A stretch of 64,000 nt of DNA, from the NCBI GenBank assembly GCA_947259075.1, contig CAMYKQ010000020.1, positions 1 through 64,000 of the forward strand. The letters are read 5' to 3'. A program made the translations under genes and the position numbers. A model generated the notes under the pieces. It was given only the letters and a program-made list of their open reading frames with translations, had not been told where the DNA came from and made no database searches. Source of the DNA: an uncultured Gammaproteobacteria bacterium (GTDB lineage Bacteria; Pseudomonadota; Gammaproteobacteria; DRLM01). Positions 18,642-27,293 of this stretch are shown here, piece by piece. Position 1 is the stretch's first letter, and each line of letters begins with the position of its first letter.

Positions 18642-18770
18642 CTAAGATGGAGGCGGCGTTTTCTCTTCGCGCTCACGCAGCTTCCTCGTGCGCGCATCAT
18701 CATAGGCGGCCAGCGCCAGCACGCCCACCACCGCCAATATCAGCACGATTTGAACAAGGATAAATCCCAT
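18642..18770 (-). CDS. 42-residue single-span membrane protein
   Basis: Read leftward from ATG 18770 to TAG 18642. An excellent ribosome-binding site (AGGAG, six bases before the start) precedes MGFILVQIVLILAVVGVLAL, one transmembrane helix, followed by a charged tail (YDDARTRKLREREEKTPPPS). The predicted topology is N-out or short N-in, with a basic/acidic cytoplasmic tail. It lies between convergent neighbours and is shorter than common gene-calling thresholds. No homologue recognised; support is the ribosome-binding site plus the clean hydrophobic/charged architecture. Confidence 0.62.
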   Translation of the reverse strand: MGFILVQIVLILAVVGVLALAAYDDARTRKLREREEKTPPPS

Positions 18771-18890
18771 GAGATCTCCTGACAGGTTGTTATAGGTTAC
18801 ACCCCCGGTGTGCCGCTGGTTTAAACCACGCCACGCGCACGGCCGCCGCGTAACCGGGCATACGGCAAGGCCCGCGAGACCGGCTTGGAT

Positions 18891-20039
18891 TTATTTTTTA
18901 GCCGAAGCCCGCTCCGACACCATTTGCAGAAAGGCCATGGGCGTGCCTTGCGGCGTGACGCCCACGCCGGTCAGCAGCACCTTGCGCTCTTGAATCCGCT
19001 GCTCCACCACAAAGGCGTCTTGCTCGCTGAGAATGCCGGCCGCCACCCGCTCGGGCAGGCTGCCGTCGCTGGCCGCCAGCTCATATTCATAATCCAGCTC
19101 CGGCGGAAAAATCCGGTACACATCCACCACATTGATGATTCTGATTTTCTCTAAACGCAGCTTCTCCGCGGCCGCCACGGCTTGCTGGGTGATATCCCGC
19201 CGCCACGCCTCTTTGCGCGCCTTATAGGCGCTCACGCTAAAACCGCGATCGAGTTGAATGGCGGAAAAATACTGCTTTACCTCTTCGACCTGCCCCGCGG
19301 TCACCGCCGCGGGCGGGTGCAGGATATTGCGGCAACCCAGCACCACCTCCGCGGGAATGCCGATCCGCACCACCCGTCCAGCGGCATTGGCCTCCGCCGA
19401 ACCCGCCCACATCGATTTGCGGAACGGCTTGCCATCGACCTGCTGCCAGCTCACCCCCAGCTCGCCTTGGCGGGGATCGGCATAATCTTTATAGGCCTTG
19501 TGAAAGGCGAAACAGGCCTCACTGTCGCCCTTGGCCGCCAAATCAATAAAATAGGTCATGGCGCGCTGGCGCGCCTCGGCGAGGTTGCTCAGCACCTCCA
19601 AATGCCGCGCGGCCAAATTGTAGGCCGTGCGCATCCGCCGCGCGTCCAAGGCCGTTTGCGGATGCGTGTAATCGGGAAATTCCAGCGCGGCATTAACCCG
19701 CCCGAAAAACTCGGCGTCCACGCCTATCCAAAAACGGAGAAAATCTTCCTTGCTCAGATTCGCCTGCATATACGCCAAGGCCTCAGCGGCGGCGGCGGCG
19801 CGCGGATCACTGGCGCCCCCGCGGCTGGTGGCGGCGAAATACACATTGTCGGTGAAATAACGGATCTGCTCCGGGCGCGGCAATTGCGCAAAACCCTGCG
19901 CGGAGGACGCACTCTGAGCCTGGGCCGCCGGACTCAAGCCCACTTTTTTCTTGCCCCCCGAAAACGAGCAGGCGGATAAAGACAGCGCCAACAAAGTAAC
20001 GCCCGTCCATCGCCATACGAGGGTCATTTGAAGATTCAT
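18891..20039 (-). CDS. Uncharacterised lipoprotein
   Basis: 382 residues. Lipoprotein signal with lipobox LSLSAC (Cys24), next residue Ser, which favours outer-membrane sorting. The mature part is soluble, Ala-rich and largely helical. Recognisable stretches such as YFTDNVYFAATSRGG, YMQANLSKEDFLRFW and IRIINVVDVYRIFPPELDYE do not match a family I know. A moderate basic segment (KARKEAWRRDITQQAVAAAEK) may form a helix. No neighbours suggest a role. Confidence 0.8.
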   Translation of the reverse strand: MNLQMTLVWRWTGVTLLALSLSACSFSGGKKKVGLSPAAQAQSASSAQGFAQLPRPEQIRYFTDNVYFAATSRGGASDPRAAAAAEALAYMQANLSKEDFLRFWIGVDAEFFGRVNAALEFPDYTHPQTALDARRMRTAYNLAARHLEVLSNLAEARQRAMTYFIDLAAKGDSEACFAFHKAYKDYADPRQGELGVSWQQVDGKPFRKSMWAGSAEANAAGRVVRIGIPAEVVLGCRNILHPPAAVTAGQVEEVKQYFSAIQLDRGFSVSAYKARKEAWRRDITQQAVAAAEKLRLEKIRIINVVDVYRIFPPELDYEYELAASDGSLPERVAAGILSEQDAFVVEQRIQERKVLLTGVGVTPQGTPMAFLQMVSERASAKK

Positions 20040-20548
20040 GAGTACATTCTCCTTTTACCGCGCGGCCAGCCGACGTGCGCTGACTGGCACATTTCCTTAT
20101 CGGCCGTAGAGGCTTAGGCTGAAGTGGCACCGCCGCGGAAGGCGCGTTATAAATGCCGCGGGATAGCCGTAATAGCAGAGGGTCGCCTTATTGTCCGACT
20201 TTATTTTTTCGTCTATGTACCGGCGGGCCGATCCGGACCGGGAAAGACGCAATGAGCGCATTGATGATTCAAACTGAATGCGGTCCAGCGAGAAACCAAA
20301 AACAAAACGATTTCCCGCCCTGCAACAAAATGGCCAGCGCCTCTATCACTTCATCACCGTCCACCGCGCAACGCTCACGGGTCGCTGGCGCCGGGCCACA
20401 ATTTAAGCCGCCATAAAATAACATTGAATCGCCCCCGAATTGAACCTTATTTAAATCAACCGGCTAAACCCCGGCCGGGGATCCGTGGATTGACTTGACC
20501 CCATCCTTTTTGATACCTAGATAGACAGGCACAGCGCAAAGGCACGAC
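20040..20548. other. 509-bp intergenic region
   Basis: No gene supported; the open frame at 20153-20416 has no ribosome-binding site or family character. It contains a perfect 12-bp GC palindrome CCCCGGCCGGGG (20469-20480). Just after it, TTGACT (20490-20495) with ATACCT 17 bases downstream (20513-20518) is a weak candidate promoter for the 20549 gene. Confidence 0.5.
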
Positions 20549-20869
20549 ATGGCCATCGCCCCCATCCCCCGTGACGACGCCGGAATACGCCGGCTGCAAG
20601 AGAGCAACGCCGCGCGCGCTACGGGTGCCGTCACGCCGGTATCGCCCACCCCCCGCATCGAAGAACGCGCCGCCGAACCCGCGGCGCCGGTGGGCAACAC
20701 AGCGAAGCAAGACCGCCGCCTCAACGATCGCCGCTACGACCAGCGCCGCCAGGCACGGCGCCACGTATTATTGGACACCCGTGACAAACAGGAGCGGCGC
20801 CGCAAGGAACGCCGCGGCCGCGCAATGAGGAGCCGCCGCCACAAAACCGGATTGGATTTATACGCCTAA
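20549..20869 (+). CDS. Small basic hypothetical protein with repeated DRR motifs
   Basis: 106 residues, strongly basic in the second half. Low-complexity Ala/Pro N-terminal half, then DRRLNDRRYDQRRQARR, the short hydrophobic strand HVLLDTRD, and QERRRKERRGR. The DRR/ERR repeats around one VLLDTR core look like a small conserved bacterial family rather than random coding, but I cannot name it. No signal peptide. The basic patches suggest nucleic-acid or membrane-surface contact; this is only inference. Confidence 0.6.
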   Translation: MAIAPIPRDDAGIRRLQESNAARATGAVTPVSPTPRIEERAAEPAAPVGNTAKQDRRLNDRRYDQRRQARRHVLLDTRDKQERRRKERRGRAMRSRRHKTGLDLYA

Positions 20870-21086
20870 CCTCGCCGCGGCACGGCAACACCGTCTACCG
20901 CCACCCTCCAGCCATCTCCGCATCACCCTTACGCGGGCGCGGAAAAAATCGCGCGGATCGGGCCACGCGCTCGCGTGTGACGCAAGACGCACACACCATC
21001 AGTCAGGGCGCCTCATTCCAAGGCTGTTATAATCCCCTGCATGACACGTTTCGCGTCACGCAGCGGCCGCACACAGGGATAAACGC

Positions 21087-21569
21087 ATGATTTGGGGATT
21101 GTTCGGACTGATTTTCACGGCCATTTTGCTGGCCGTGCTCATCACCAAAAAAGATATCGGCCGCGCCGTGCCCCTGGCGCTGGTGATGGTGGTAGGCATC
21201 ATCGCCTTCCTCGCGTGGTATCAAGACCGGGAGTTATCGCAATCGAAAATCCGCATCCTGCCCTCGGAGGTGGAATTGGCGGATATGCGTTTGGTGGAAG
21301 CGGGGCGCGGCATACGCGACCTCTCGGGACGGCTGCGCAATCACGCGAAACAATACACCTTGCAGGAAGTGGTGCTGCGCATCTCCATCGACGATTGCGT
21401 CGGCGACGGCCAGTGCGAGACCATCGATCAGACCGAAGTCACCGTCAAACCGAAAATCCCGCCGGGTCAGGCTCGCGATTTCCGCGAGCGCGCCTACTTC
21501 AAATCCACCCTGCGGCCGCGCGGTGAAACCCGTCTGCGTTACGACGTGGTCAGCACCCGCGGCGAATAA
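21087..21569 (+). CDS. Hypothetical inner-membrane protein
   Basis: 160 residues. Two adjacent transmembrane helices at about 2-19 (IWGLFGLIFTAILLAVLI) and 28-45 (VPLALVMVVGIIAFLAW), then a soluble, probably periplasmic beta-rich domain with one Cys pair (DDCVGDGQCETID) that could form a disulfide. The segment DLSGRLRNHAKQYTLQEVVL resembles FxLYD-like domains that describe changes from a reference protein fold, but I am not sure. Its 3' end lies 12 bases from the palindromic insertion at 21582. Confidence 0.72.
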   Translation: MIWGLFGLIFTAILLAVLITKKDIGRAVPLALVMVVGIIAFLAWYQDRELSQSKIRILPSEVELADMRLVEAGRGIRDLSGRLRNHAKQYTLQEVVLRISIDDCVGDGQCETIDQTEVTVKPKIPPGQARDFRERAYFKSTLRPRGETRLRYDVVSTRGE

Positions 21570-21581
21570 ATCGCGGGCCGC

Positions 21582-21781
21582 CTAGGAGCCTGTCGGACTT
21601 GGGACTGATCTACTGCGCCGGTGGGAGAGCGGTCCATTTTTCCGATCCTTCTCGTCCCCTTGTATATAAAAAGGGGGCGACGGCTCCACCCTTCGCTTCG
21701 CTCTTCCCTCGAACGATCGAAAAACTGGCCTCGCCCTCCCGCCTTGCTCGCTACGATCGCCCAAGTCCGACAAGCTCCTAG
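21582..21781. mobile_element. 200-bp palindromic MITE-like element at the 3' end of the subtilisin gene
   Basis: Bounded by 22-bp inverted repeats, CTAGGAGCCTGTCGGACTTG at the left (21582 onward) and its complement at 21760-21781, with one mismatch. The interior continues as an imperfect palindrome: GGGAGAGCGG near the left end is answered by CGCCCTCCC near the right, and CCCCTT/AAAAGGGG marks the centre. Both ends carry CTAG, consistent with a 4-bp YTAR target duplication as made by IS5-type transposases. No transposase is encoded. It supplies the last residues and the stop codon of the 21582-25178 gene. Confidence 0.72.
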
Positions 21782-24700
21782 CCGCGAAACGCAGCAGCAA
21801 ACCGCTCAACAGCAGCAACAGCTCACCCAACACCCCGCCGCCGCCACCACTGCTCGTGCTCTGCGCGGGCGTGTCGATCGAATACGTCTCGGTGCGATCC
21901 CCTTCTTCATTTCCGGCTTGGTCAAAGGAGAGAAAGCGCAGCGTCGTGTTGGCGCTGATGGCAATCGCGCCGCTGTAGCGTGGTGATAGCCGCGTGGGTT
22001 TACTGCCATCCACGGTGTAATACGTCGCCGCGCAACCGGCGCCGGCGTCATCACAGATCAAGCTCACCCACTGGGTGGAGGACGCCGCGGTGGAGCTGAC
22101 CCGGGTGGTGGTCACCGGCGCGGCGGTATCGATCAAGACCTCGAAGGCGGTGACCGGCGACCACAGTCCGTTGCCGCCGCGTTCTTGCACATAGAGGGTG
22201 TGTACGCCATCGTTTAAGGGCGACGCGGGGATAAACGCTTGAGCGGTAGTCTCCACCGCAGCGCTGAGATCGGGGGCATCGAGACGCAGGCGGTAAATAC
22301 CGCCGCCGTTCATGGAGCGCCACTGCCATTGGGGCAGGGGGTGATTGACCGGCGTGTTGCCCCACAAGTTGGGGGCCTGGGGCGGCGTGCCGCCGGCCGT
22401 GAGCGCTTGCAGCGCCGCCACCTCGTCCGCGCTGAGTCTAATGCTGGCTTGAGCGCTCGCCGACCAATGACCCGCGTCGTCACGCGCCTGCACATAGAGG
22501 GTATGACGGCCCGCGCTCAAGGGCGCGCCGGGGATGAAGCTCAAGGCTTGGGTCTCGACCGCGCCCACGTTCATACGCGGGTCGTTGAGCTGGTAACGGA
22601 AGCGGCCATTGCCGTCCAGCGCTTGCCATTCCCACAAGGGCCGGCCGGCGAGCTTGCCCGCCGTGACGCTCAGCAGCGGCGCCGCGGGCGGCGTGGTGTC
22701 CAAGGTCACCGCCGCCGAAGCAGGCTCGCTGATATTGCCCGAGGCGTCGCGCAGCCACAGATACAGGGTTTTCACCCCGTCTCCGGCGGACAGCGCATAG
22801 GGCAGCGTCAGGCTCAGGCGCGCGGCCGTGGCGACCGCGGTGAACTGCCCCAAACCCGGCCGTGCTGGATGTTCCGAGAGGTAATAGCCGGTCACGCCCT
22901 GATTGTCGAAACCCGCGACGAACACCGATGCCTGCGATGACAGCGCATATTCGCCGCCTTGATTAATCACCACATAACCGCCGCCCGGCGGCGTGCGGTC
23001 TTCCGGCATGTCGATGCTGCTCACCAAGGCGAACGCTTGATTGAGCTGCACGCGGCTGCCGTTCACCTCGATGCGCCACAACCCCGCCTGGGGCGCACTG
23101 ACCCGCGCTTGTTCGAGGTTGTCCACGGTGTTGGCGCCCAAGGTGGTCGCGGGCGCGGCCGGATCACCCAGACCGGCGAGGCTGTAGGGGTAATACGTCT
23201 CGCCGCCGGGGCTGATGAGTTTGATGTCCAAATCATTCACCAGCACGGCGGCGGCGCTGGGCGAGCCGGGCGGATCGGTCCAGGCCAAGGTCACTTTCAG
23301 CAAGCCCGCCTCGGCGCCGACCTCGATGTCATAGCGCTTCGTCACGCCCTGATTCAGATTATCGGTAATCAGCCGCCGGCCGCTACCGCCGTCGGCCTCG
23401 ATGACCTTGAGGGCGGCCTCGGCATCGAGCAGGCCCCAGCCGTACATATAGTCCGGGCCCGGCGCGCCCAAATCGGCCGCGGTATTGACCAGCAAGGCGC
23501 GCACCAGCTCCGACGGCGGCGGCGAGGCATTGCCGGTGACGCCGCGATAACGCTCCAGCAACAGCGCGATGGCGCCGCTCACGGTGGGGCTGGCCATGGA
23601 GGTGCCGCTCAAGCTGGTATAACTGCCGCCAAGAAAAGTGGAGTACACGTCCTGGCCCTCGGCCACTAAATCAGGCTTGATGCGGCCGTCATTGGTGGGG
23701 CCCCAGGCGCTGAACGCGGTCATGGCCTTGGCCTTGTCCACCGCGCCCACGGTGATGATGTTTTTCGCGGTGGCGATCTGACCGATGCTGCGGTAATCGC
23801 CGTCCGCATCGTGCTGATCGTAAAAGAGCGTGGTGGTATCGCCATAGTGGCGGTGGGCGCGGCCCGAGGCGCCGCCGTCGTTGCGGTCATTGCCCGCCGA
23901 TTTCACCACCACCAAAGCGGTGTCGTATATCATGCGGTCCCAATTGCGGGTCAGCGACGAATAGCCGCCGAAATCCGGGTCGCTTTGATTCGCCGCGCCG
24001 CCGAACCACACCCAATAACCGTCGCTGTAATAATTATTCTGCCAGCCCGCCAGATAGCCCCAGGAATTATTGGCCGCGACGATACCGTGATCCTTGCGCG
24101 CGGCGGCGTGCTCCGCCACCGGGTCACCGTAATAATCGTAGGACCACACCGCGGCGCCGGGCGCCATGCCCCGCGCGGCGGCATTGCCATTGCCCGCGCC
24201 GGTCAAGGTGCCCGCGACGTGCGTCGCATGCCCCACCACTTTTCCCGCCTCGCCGGTCGTCACGTGGCTGGTCAAGTCGGGGTGACTCACGTCCACCAAG
24301 CCCTCGTCCCACATGCCCACCACCAAACCGGCGCCACTGAGATTATTTGGCGCCTGCCACAAGTGATCGACGCGGGAGACCTTGGCGGCCGTGGTGTTTT
24401 CGCTCGCCTTGGGCGCCTCGCGGTCCTCGACCCAGGCCACCTCGTCCACATTCAACAAGTCCAAGACCCGCGCCTGCGGCAGGCGCACGCCGAGCTGTGC
24501 TCCGCTCATAAAATCCGCCTGCAACGGGACGGCGTCCAGCGCTTGCAGCAAGCCGGCCGCGCGGGCGTAACTCACGCCGGGATGAAAAGTCACCGCCAGA
24601 CTCAAGCTGCCGTCGGCATTGAGCGAGCGCGGATGGAAGTCGGCGGACAAAATCGCGGGGGGCAGCTTATCGGCGGGATACAGCGCGCCGAGCGCGTGAA

Positions 24701-25178
24701 CGAAACTCAGCGCGCGCACGGCCGCGAGCGACTCGCCGCGCACCCGCGCCTTCCAAGTGAATTCGGGAATATAGTCCAGCAGCTCGACGCCGAGCCGCGT
24801 CAGGGTATTCTTCTGCTCTTCGCTCAGCGGCCCGCGCAATTGCAGTAAGACATGCGTGCTATCGCCATTCACGGCCGGCACGCGGCTGGGATCGAGATAC
24901 ACCGTGCCTTGCGCCAAACGCACGGCCGTGGCATCCGCCGCTGGCACGGTCAAACCCCGCGCCAGCGGGGCGGCCCGCCGGTCGGCCTGCGCCGCTTGCG
25001 CCAGGGTTTTAACCCCCGTGACCACAACGGACGCGGCCTGCGCACCCGTCAGACCCCAACCGCCAGTGATAGTGATTAATAGCGCCGCGACGATGACGGC
25101 ACGGCCGTGCATCTTTCCCCGCGTAGCGGAGAAAAGCCACCATGGCCGAAGCGGAGCAATGCTCACGTTCCGCACCAT
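21582..25178 (-). CDS. Secreted subtilisin-family (S8) serine protease with GlyGly-CTERM-like tail
   Basis: 1198 residues. Signal region hydrophobic at about 28-48, then a propeptide-like part. The S8 domain has catalytic Asp291 (GMWDEGLVDVSHPDL), His317 (GHATHVAGTLTG), oxyanion Asn430 (SAGNDRND) and Ser527 (GTSMASPTVSG). It is followed by a P-type beta domain and several Ig-like or FN3-like repeats (two LxVQARD/LYVQERG modules, a chitobiase-type YYTVDGSKPT). Near residue 1115 comes SSGGGGGVLGELLLLLSGLL followed by Arg, a GlyGly-CTERM-like sorting signal for type II substrates. The final ~62 residues are encoded by the palindromic element. ATG 25178 has a good GAGGAG site; Met23 is an alternative start. 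Confidence 0.92.
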   Translation of the reverse strand: MVRNVSIAPLRPWWLFSATRGKMHGRAVIVAALLITITGGWGLTGAQAASVVVTGVKTLAQAAQADRRAAPLARGLTVPAADATAVRLAQGTVYLDPSRVPAVNGDSTHVLLQLRGPLSEEQKNTLTRLGVELLDYIPEFTWKARVRGESLAAVRALSFVHALGALYPADKLPPAILSADFHPRSLNADGSLSLAVTFHPGVSYARAAGLLQALDAVPLQADFMSGAQLGVRLPQARVLDLLNVDEVAWVEDREAPKASENTTAAKVSRVDHLWQAPNNLSGAGLVVGMWDEGLVDVSHPDLTSHVTTGEAGKVVGHATHVAGTLTGAGNGNAAARGMAPGAAVWSYDYYGDPVAEHAAARKDHGIVAANNSWGYLAGWQNNYYSDGYWVWFGGAANQSDPDFGGYSSLTRNWDRMIYDTALVVVKSAGNDRNDGGASGRAHRHYGDTTTLFYDQHDADGDYRSIGQIATAKNIITVGAVDKAKAMTAFSAWGPTNDGRIKPDLVAEGQDVYSTFLGGSYTSLSGTSMASPTVSGAIALLLERYRGVTGNASPPPSELVRALLVNTAADLGAPGPDYMYGWGLLDAEAALKVIEADGGSGRRLITDNLNQGVTKRYDIEVGAEAGLLKVTLAWTDPPGSPSAAAVLVNDLDIKLISPGGETYYPYSLAGLGDPAAPATTLGANTVDNLEQARVSAPQAGLWRIEVNGSRVQLNQAFALVSSIDMPEDRTPPGGGYVVINQGGEYALSSQASVFVAGFDNQGVTGYYLSEHPARPGLGQFTAVATAARLSLTLPYALSAGDGVKTLYLWLRDASGNISEPASAAVTLDTTPPAAPLLSVTAGKLAGRPLWEWQALDGNGRFRYQLNDPRMNVGAVETQALSFIPGAPLSAGRHTLYVQARDDAGHWSASAQASIRLSADEVAALQALTAGGTPPQAPNLWGNTPVNHPLPQWQWRSMNGGGIYRLRLDAPDLSAAVETTAQAFIPASPLNDGVHTLYVQERGGNGLWSPVTAFEVLIDTAAPVTTTRVSSTAASSTQWVSLICDDAGAGCAATYYTVDGSKPTRLSPRYSGAIAISANTTLRFLSFDQAGNEEGDRTETYSIDTPAQSTSSGGGGGVLGELLLLLSGLLLRFAARSLSDLGDRSEQGGRARPVFRSFEGRAKRRVEPSPPFYIQGDEKDRKNGPLSHRRSRSVPSPTGS

Positions 25179-25346
25179 GGAACCGCACTCCTCAACATGA
25201 ATCCATACAACGCGACATCCAACGTCGCTGAAGCCCTTATCGGGAAGGGAGCGGGCGCGCTTTAATCATTTGTAACGAAACCGTGCGGGACATCACACTT
25301 CGCGGCGGGGTAAAATGCCGCCACCTTTTTTCAGGCTTAACTTTCG

Positions 25347-26144
25347 ATGGAACTCTGGCACATCATCGCCCTCGCCTTGCTGCAAGGGCTCACCGAATTT
25401 CTCCCCATCTCCAGCTCCGCCCATTTGATATTGCTGCCCAGCCTCGTAGGCTGGGAAGATCAAGGCCTGGCCTTCGACGTGGCGGTGCACGTGGGCACGC
25501 TCACGGCCGTGGTCATGTATTTCCGCAAAGAGATCATCACCCTCAGCCAGGATTGGAGCCGCTCTCTGGTCACGCGCCGCCAGGTCGGCGACAGCCGCCT
25601 GGCCTGGGCGGTATTGTGGGGCACGGTGCCGGTAGGCGTGGCGGGCCTGCTCCTCAGTGATTTCGTCGAAACCCAATTGCGCGGCACCCTGGTCATCGCC
25701 CTCGCCACCATCGTCTTCGGCGTGCTGCTGTGGTGGGCCGACGCCCGCGGCGCGCGCACGCGCGACGAACACAGCCTGCGCTGGAAGGACGTGCTCATCA
25801 TCGGCGTGGCCCAGGCCGTGGCCCTCATCCCCGGCACCTCGCGCTCCGGCATCACCATGACCGCCGGGCTGATGCTGGGCCTCAGCCGCCAAGCCGCCGC
25901 GCGTTTTTCGTTTTTATTGTCGATCCCGGTGATCGTGCTGGCGGGCGGGCTCAAAACCCTGGAACTCGCCAGCGCCACCACGCCGGTGGCCTGGGATGTA
26001 TTACTCACCGGCGCGGCCGTCGCCGCGGCCAGCGCCTACCTGTGTATCCATTTCTTTTTGAAACTCCTCGACCGCATCGGCATGCTGCCGTTTGTCATCT
26101 ACCGGTTGATTCTGGGAGCGGTGCTGTTGGGGTTTTTTGTTTGA
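25347..26144 (+). CDS. uppP: Undecaprenyl-diphosphatase UppP (BacA)
   Basis: 265 residues, polytopic. The N-terminal motif ALLQGLTEFLPISSSAHLIL (residues about 9-28) holds the catalytic Glu/Ser cluster, and PGTSRSGITMTAGLMLGLSR (about 163-182) holds the essential Arg. It dephosphorylates undecaprenyl diphosphate to recycle the lipid carrier for peptidoglycan and polysaccharide synthesis, and its overexpression gives bacitracin resistance. Single gene between the divergently placed subtilisin gene and an accessory islet. Confidence 0.97.
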   Translation: MELWHIIALALLQGLTEFLPISSSAHLILLPSLVGWEDQGLAFDVAVHVGTLTAVVMYFRKEIITLSQDWSRSLVTRRQVGDSRLAWAVLWGTVPVGVAGLLLSDFVETQLRGTLVIALATIVFGVLLWWADARGARTRDEHSLRWKDVLIIGVAQAVALIPGTSRSGITMTAGLMLGLSRQAAARFSFLLSIPVIVLAGGLKTLELASATTPVAWDVLLTGAAVAAASAYLCIHFFLKLLDRIGMLPFVIYRLILGAVLLGFFV

Positions 26145-26263
26145 GGGGTTCTGCAAAACCCTGCGGGGATCAATATTGAATCTATTCGTGGAGAGATCGT
26201 ATTTGCTGTGCTTAACTCGGAATGTCGACCTCTAAGCAAGCAGCCTGAATTGAGTTCACGCGG

Positions 26264-26290
26264 GATGCGGTGAGCGCAGCGAACCGCATC
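26264..26290. repeat. REP-like hairpin, copy 1
   Basis: GATGCGGT (26264-26271) and ACCGCATC (26283-26290) form a perfect 8-bp stem with an 11-base loop. This resembles repetitive extragenic palindromes of the GGATGCGGTGA...ACCGCATC type. A second, inverted copy lies about 80 bases downstream, so the two make a BIME-like pair just 3' of uppP. Confidence 0.6.
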
Positions 26291-26367
26291 AAACACCACA
26301 ATCAACACACCGCACCCGTTAACCAACACCTGCATCATGCGGCACGCCTATCGCATCCCGCACGATA

Positions 26368-26392
26368 ATGCGGTTCATTTCATTCACCGCGT
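26368..26392. repeat. REP-like hairpin, copy 2 (inverted)
   Basis: ATGCGGT (26368-26374) pairs with ACCGCGT (26386-26392, one G-T). The loop side is TCATTTCATTC and it is followed by CCTACG, the usual border of this repeat family. It is opposite in orientation to the copy at 26264-26290. Confidence 0.5.
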
Positions 26393-26402
26393 CCTACGTT
26401 TG

Positions 26403-26912
26403 CTATGTTTGCTCATCATCGCTGCGCTTGCGATCACGGCGCCGACCATAGACAAACACAGAGACCAAGCCCACCACGCCAGCCGCGCCGATCAGACTAC
26501 CGTACCATGCCGCCCCATTTGTGGCTGCGTAGGTACCACAACCGATGGCAAAAATCCCAATAAGGAAGCCGAAAATCTGACCTAGCATGCCCTCCCGGGC
26601 TTGGGCTTTGATGGAGTAGTCCACAATCGTGCGACGGTGTTCAGATTCTTGCTCCATATTGGTAACAATACGCTCAGCCGCACCAGGAAGAATGCGTTCA
26701 TACCCCTCCAGTATCACTGGAGGCGGCAAGGGGCCAGTGAAGCTGGCTTCAATTACTTGAGGAACGCCAGGGAGGGTCTGCTGAATCGGCGGCGCATTGA
26801 TCTCGCGGGCAATCTGCGCAGATGAGGAAGGTTCAGCGGATCGGCTGTTTGGCGCCTGGGATAGAATGTTCTTTTGCGCTCGACTTGTTTTTCGTTTGCG
26901 CGACTTGCCCAT
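26403..26912 (-). CDS. DUF2335 family membrane protein
   Basis: 169 residues. A polar N-terminal half is followed by the family signature TGPLPPPVILEGYERILPGA (about 58-77) and ERIVTNMEQESEHR, then two transmembrane helices (about 110-130 and 135-155) and a basic end (YGRRRDRKRSDDEQT). DUF2335 proteins are predicted membrane proteins of unknown function, patchily distributed and often on accessory islets. The ATG overlaps the end of the 26833 gene. Base composition is visibly lower in GC than the neighbouring uppP and lipA, which suggests acquisition. Confidence 0.85.
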   Translation of the reverse strand: MGKSRKRKTSRAQKNILSQAPNSRSAEPSSSAQIAREINAPPIQQTLPGVPQVIEASFTGPLPPPVILEGYERILPGAAERIVTNMEQESEHRRTIVDYSIKAQAREGMLGQIFGFLIGIFAIGCGTYAATNGAAWYGSLIGAAGVVGLVSVFVYGRRRDRKRSDDEQT

Positions 26913-27102
26913 GGATATCCTTTTCCACTTTATTTAGGGCGACGCGGAAATCCTGTCCAATCCGCTCCCAGTCTGAGCGCAAGGCGTCGGTATCCGAAGC
27001 GTAGGGGTAAAGCCGATGCAACCGCTCAATTGCCGATTCTACGGGAAAAACCGGCAGAATATGCGACATACCGCGAATAATATTTCTAAGGTGTTCAGTC
27101 AT
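26833..27102 (-). CDS. Small hypothetical protein paired with DUF2335
   Basis: 89 residues from ATG 27102 (a TTG six codons upstream is less likely). The sequence MTEHLRNIIRGMSHILPVFP...YASDTDALRSDWERIGQDFR has no signal peptide or membrane span and is charged and helical. Its 3' end overlaps the DUF2335 start by 80 bases in another frame, so the two look like a coupled pair. DALRSDWERIGQDFRVAL is the stretch most like a conserved motif. Function unknown. Confidence 0.68.
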   Translation of the reverse strand: MTEHLRNIIRGMSHILPVFPVESAIERLHRLYPYASDTDALRSDWERIGQDFRVALNKVEKDIHGQVAQTKNKSSAKEHSIPGAKQPIR

Positions 27103-27293
27103 GCTATTTATAACGGCCAAAGACCAACCAAGTTGATTTGGGGGAAATTACTCGCCCTAGGTGTGCTACAAGACCCAAGATTGGGCAAATGTGTTTTTAG
27201 CATAAATTCGCTGCCGGGAGCAATCCCCGGCAAGATAGCTCTTTAGTGGAGATAAAACCTGATTAGGATGCAGAGTACGCACACTAACCCGAC

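Noticed and set aside
26264-26392. Phage or island attachment site
   Set aside because: The palindromes have REP character, and there is no integrase or tRNA gene nearby.
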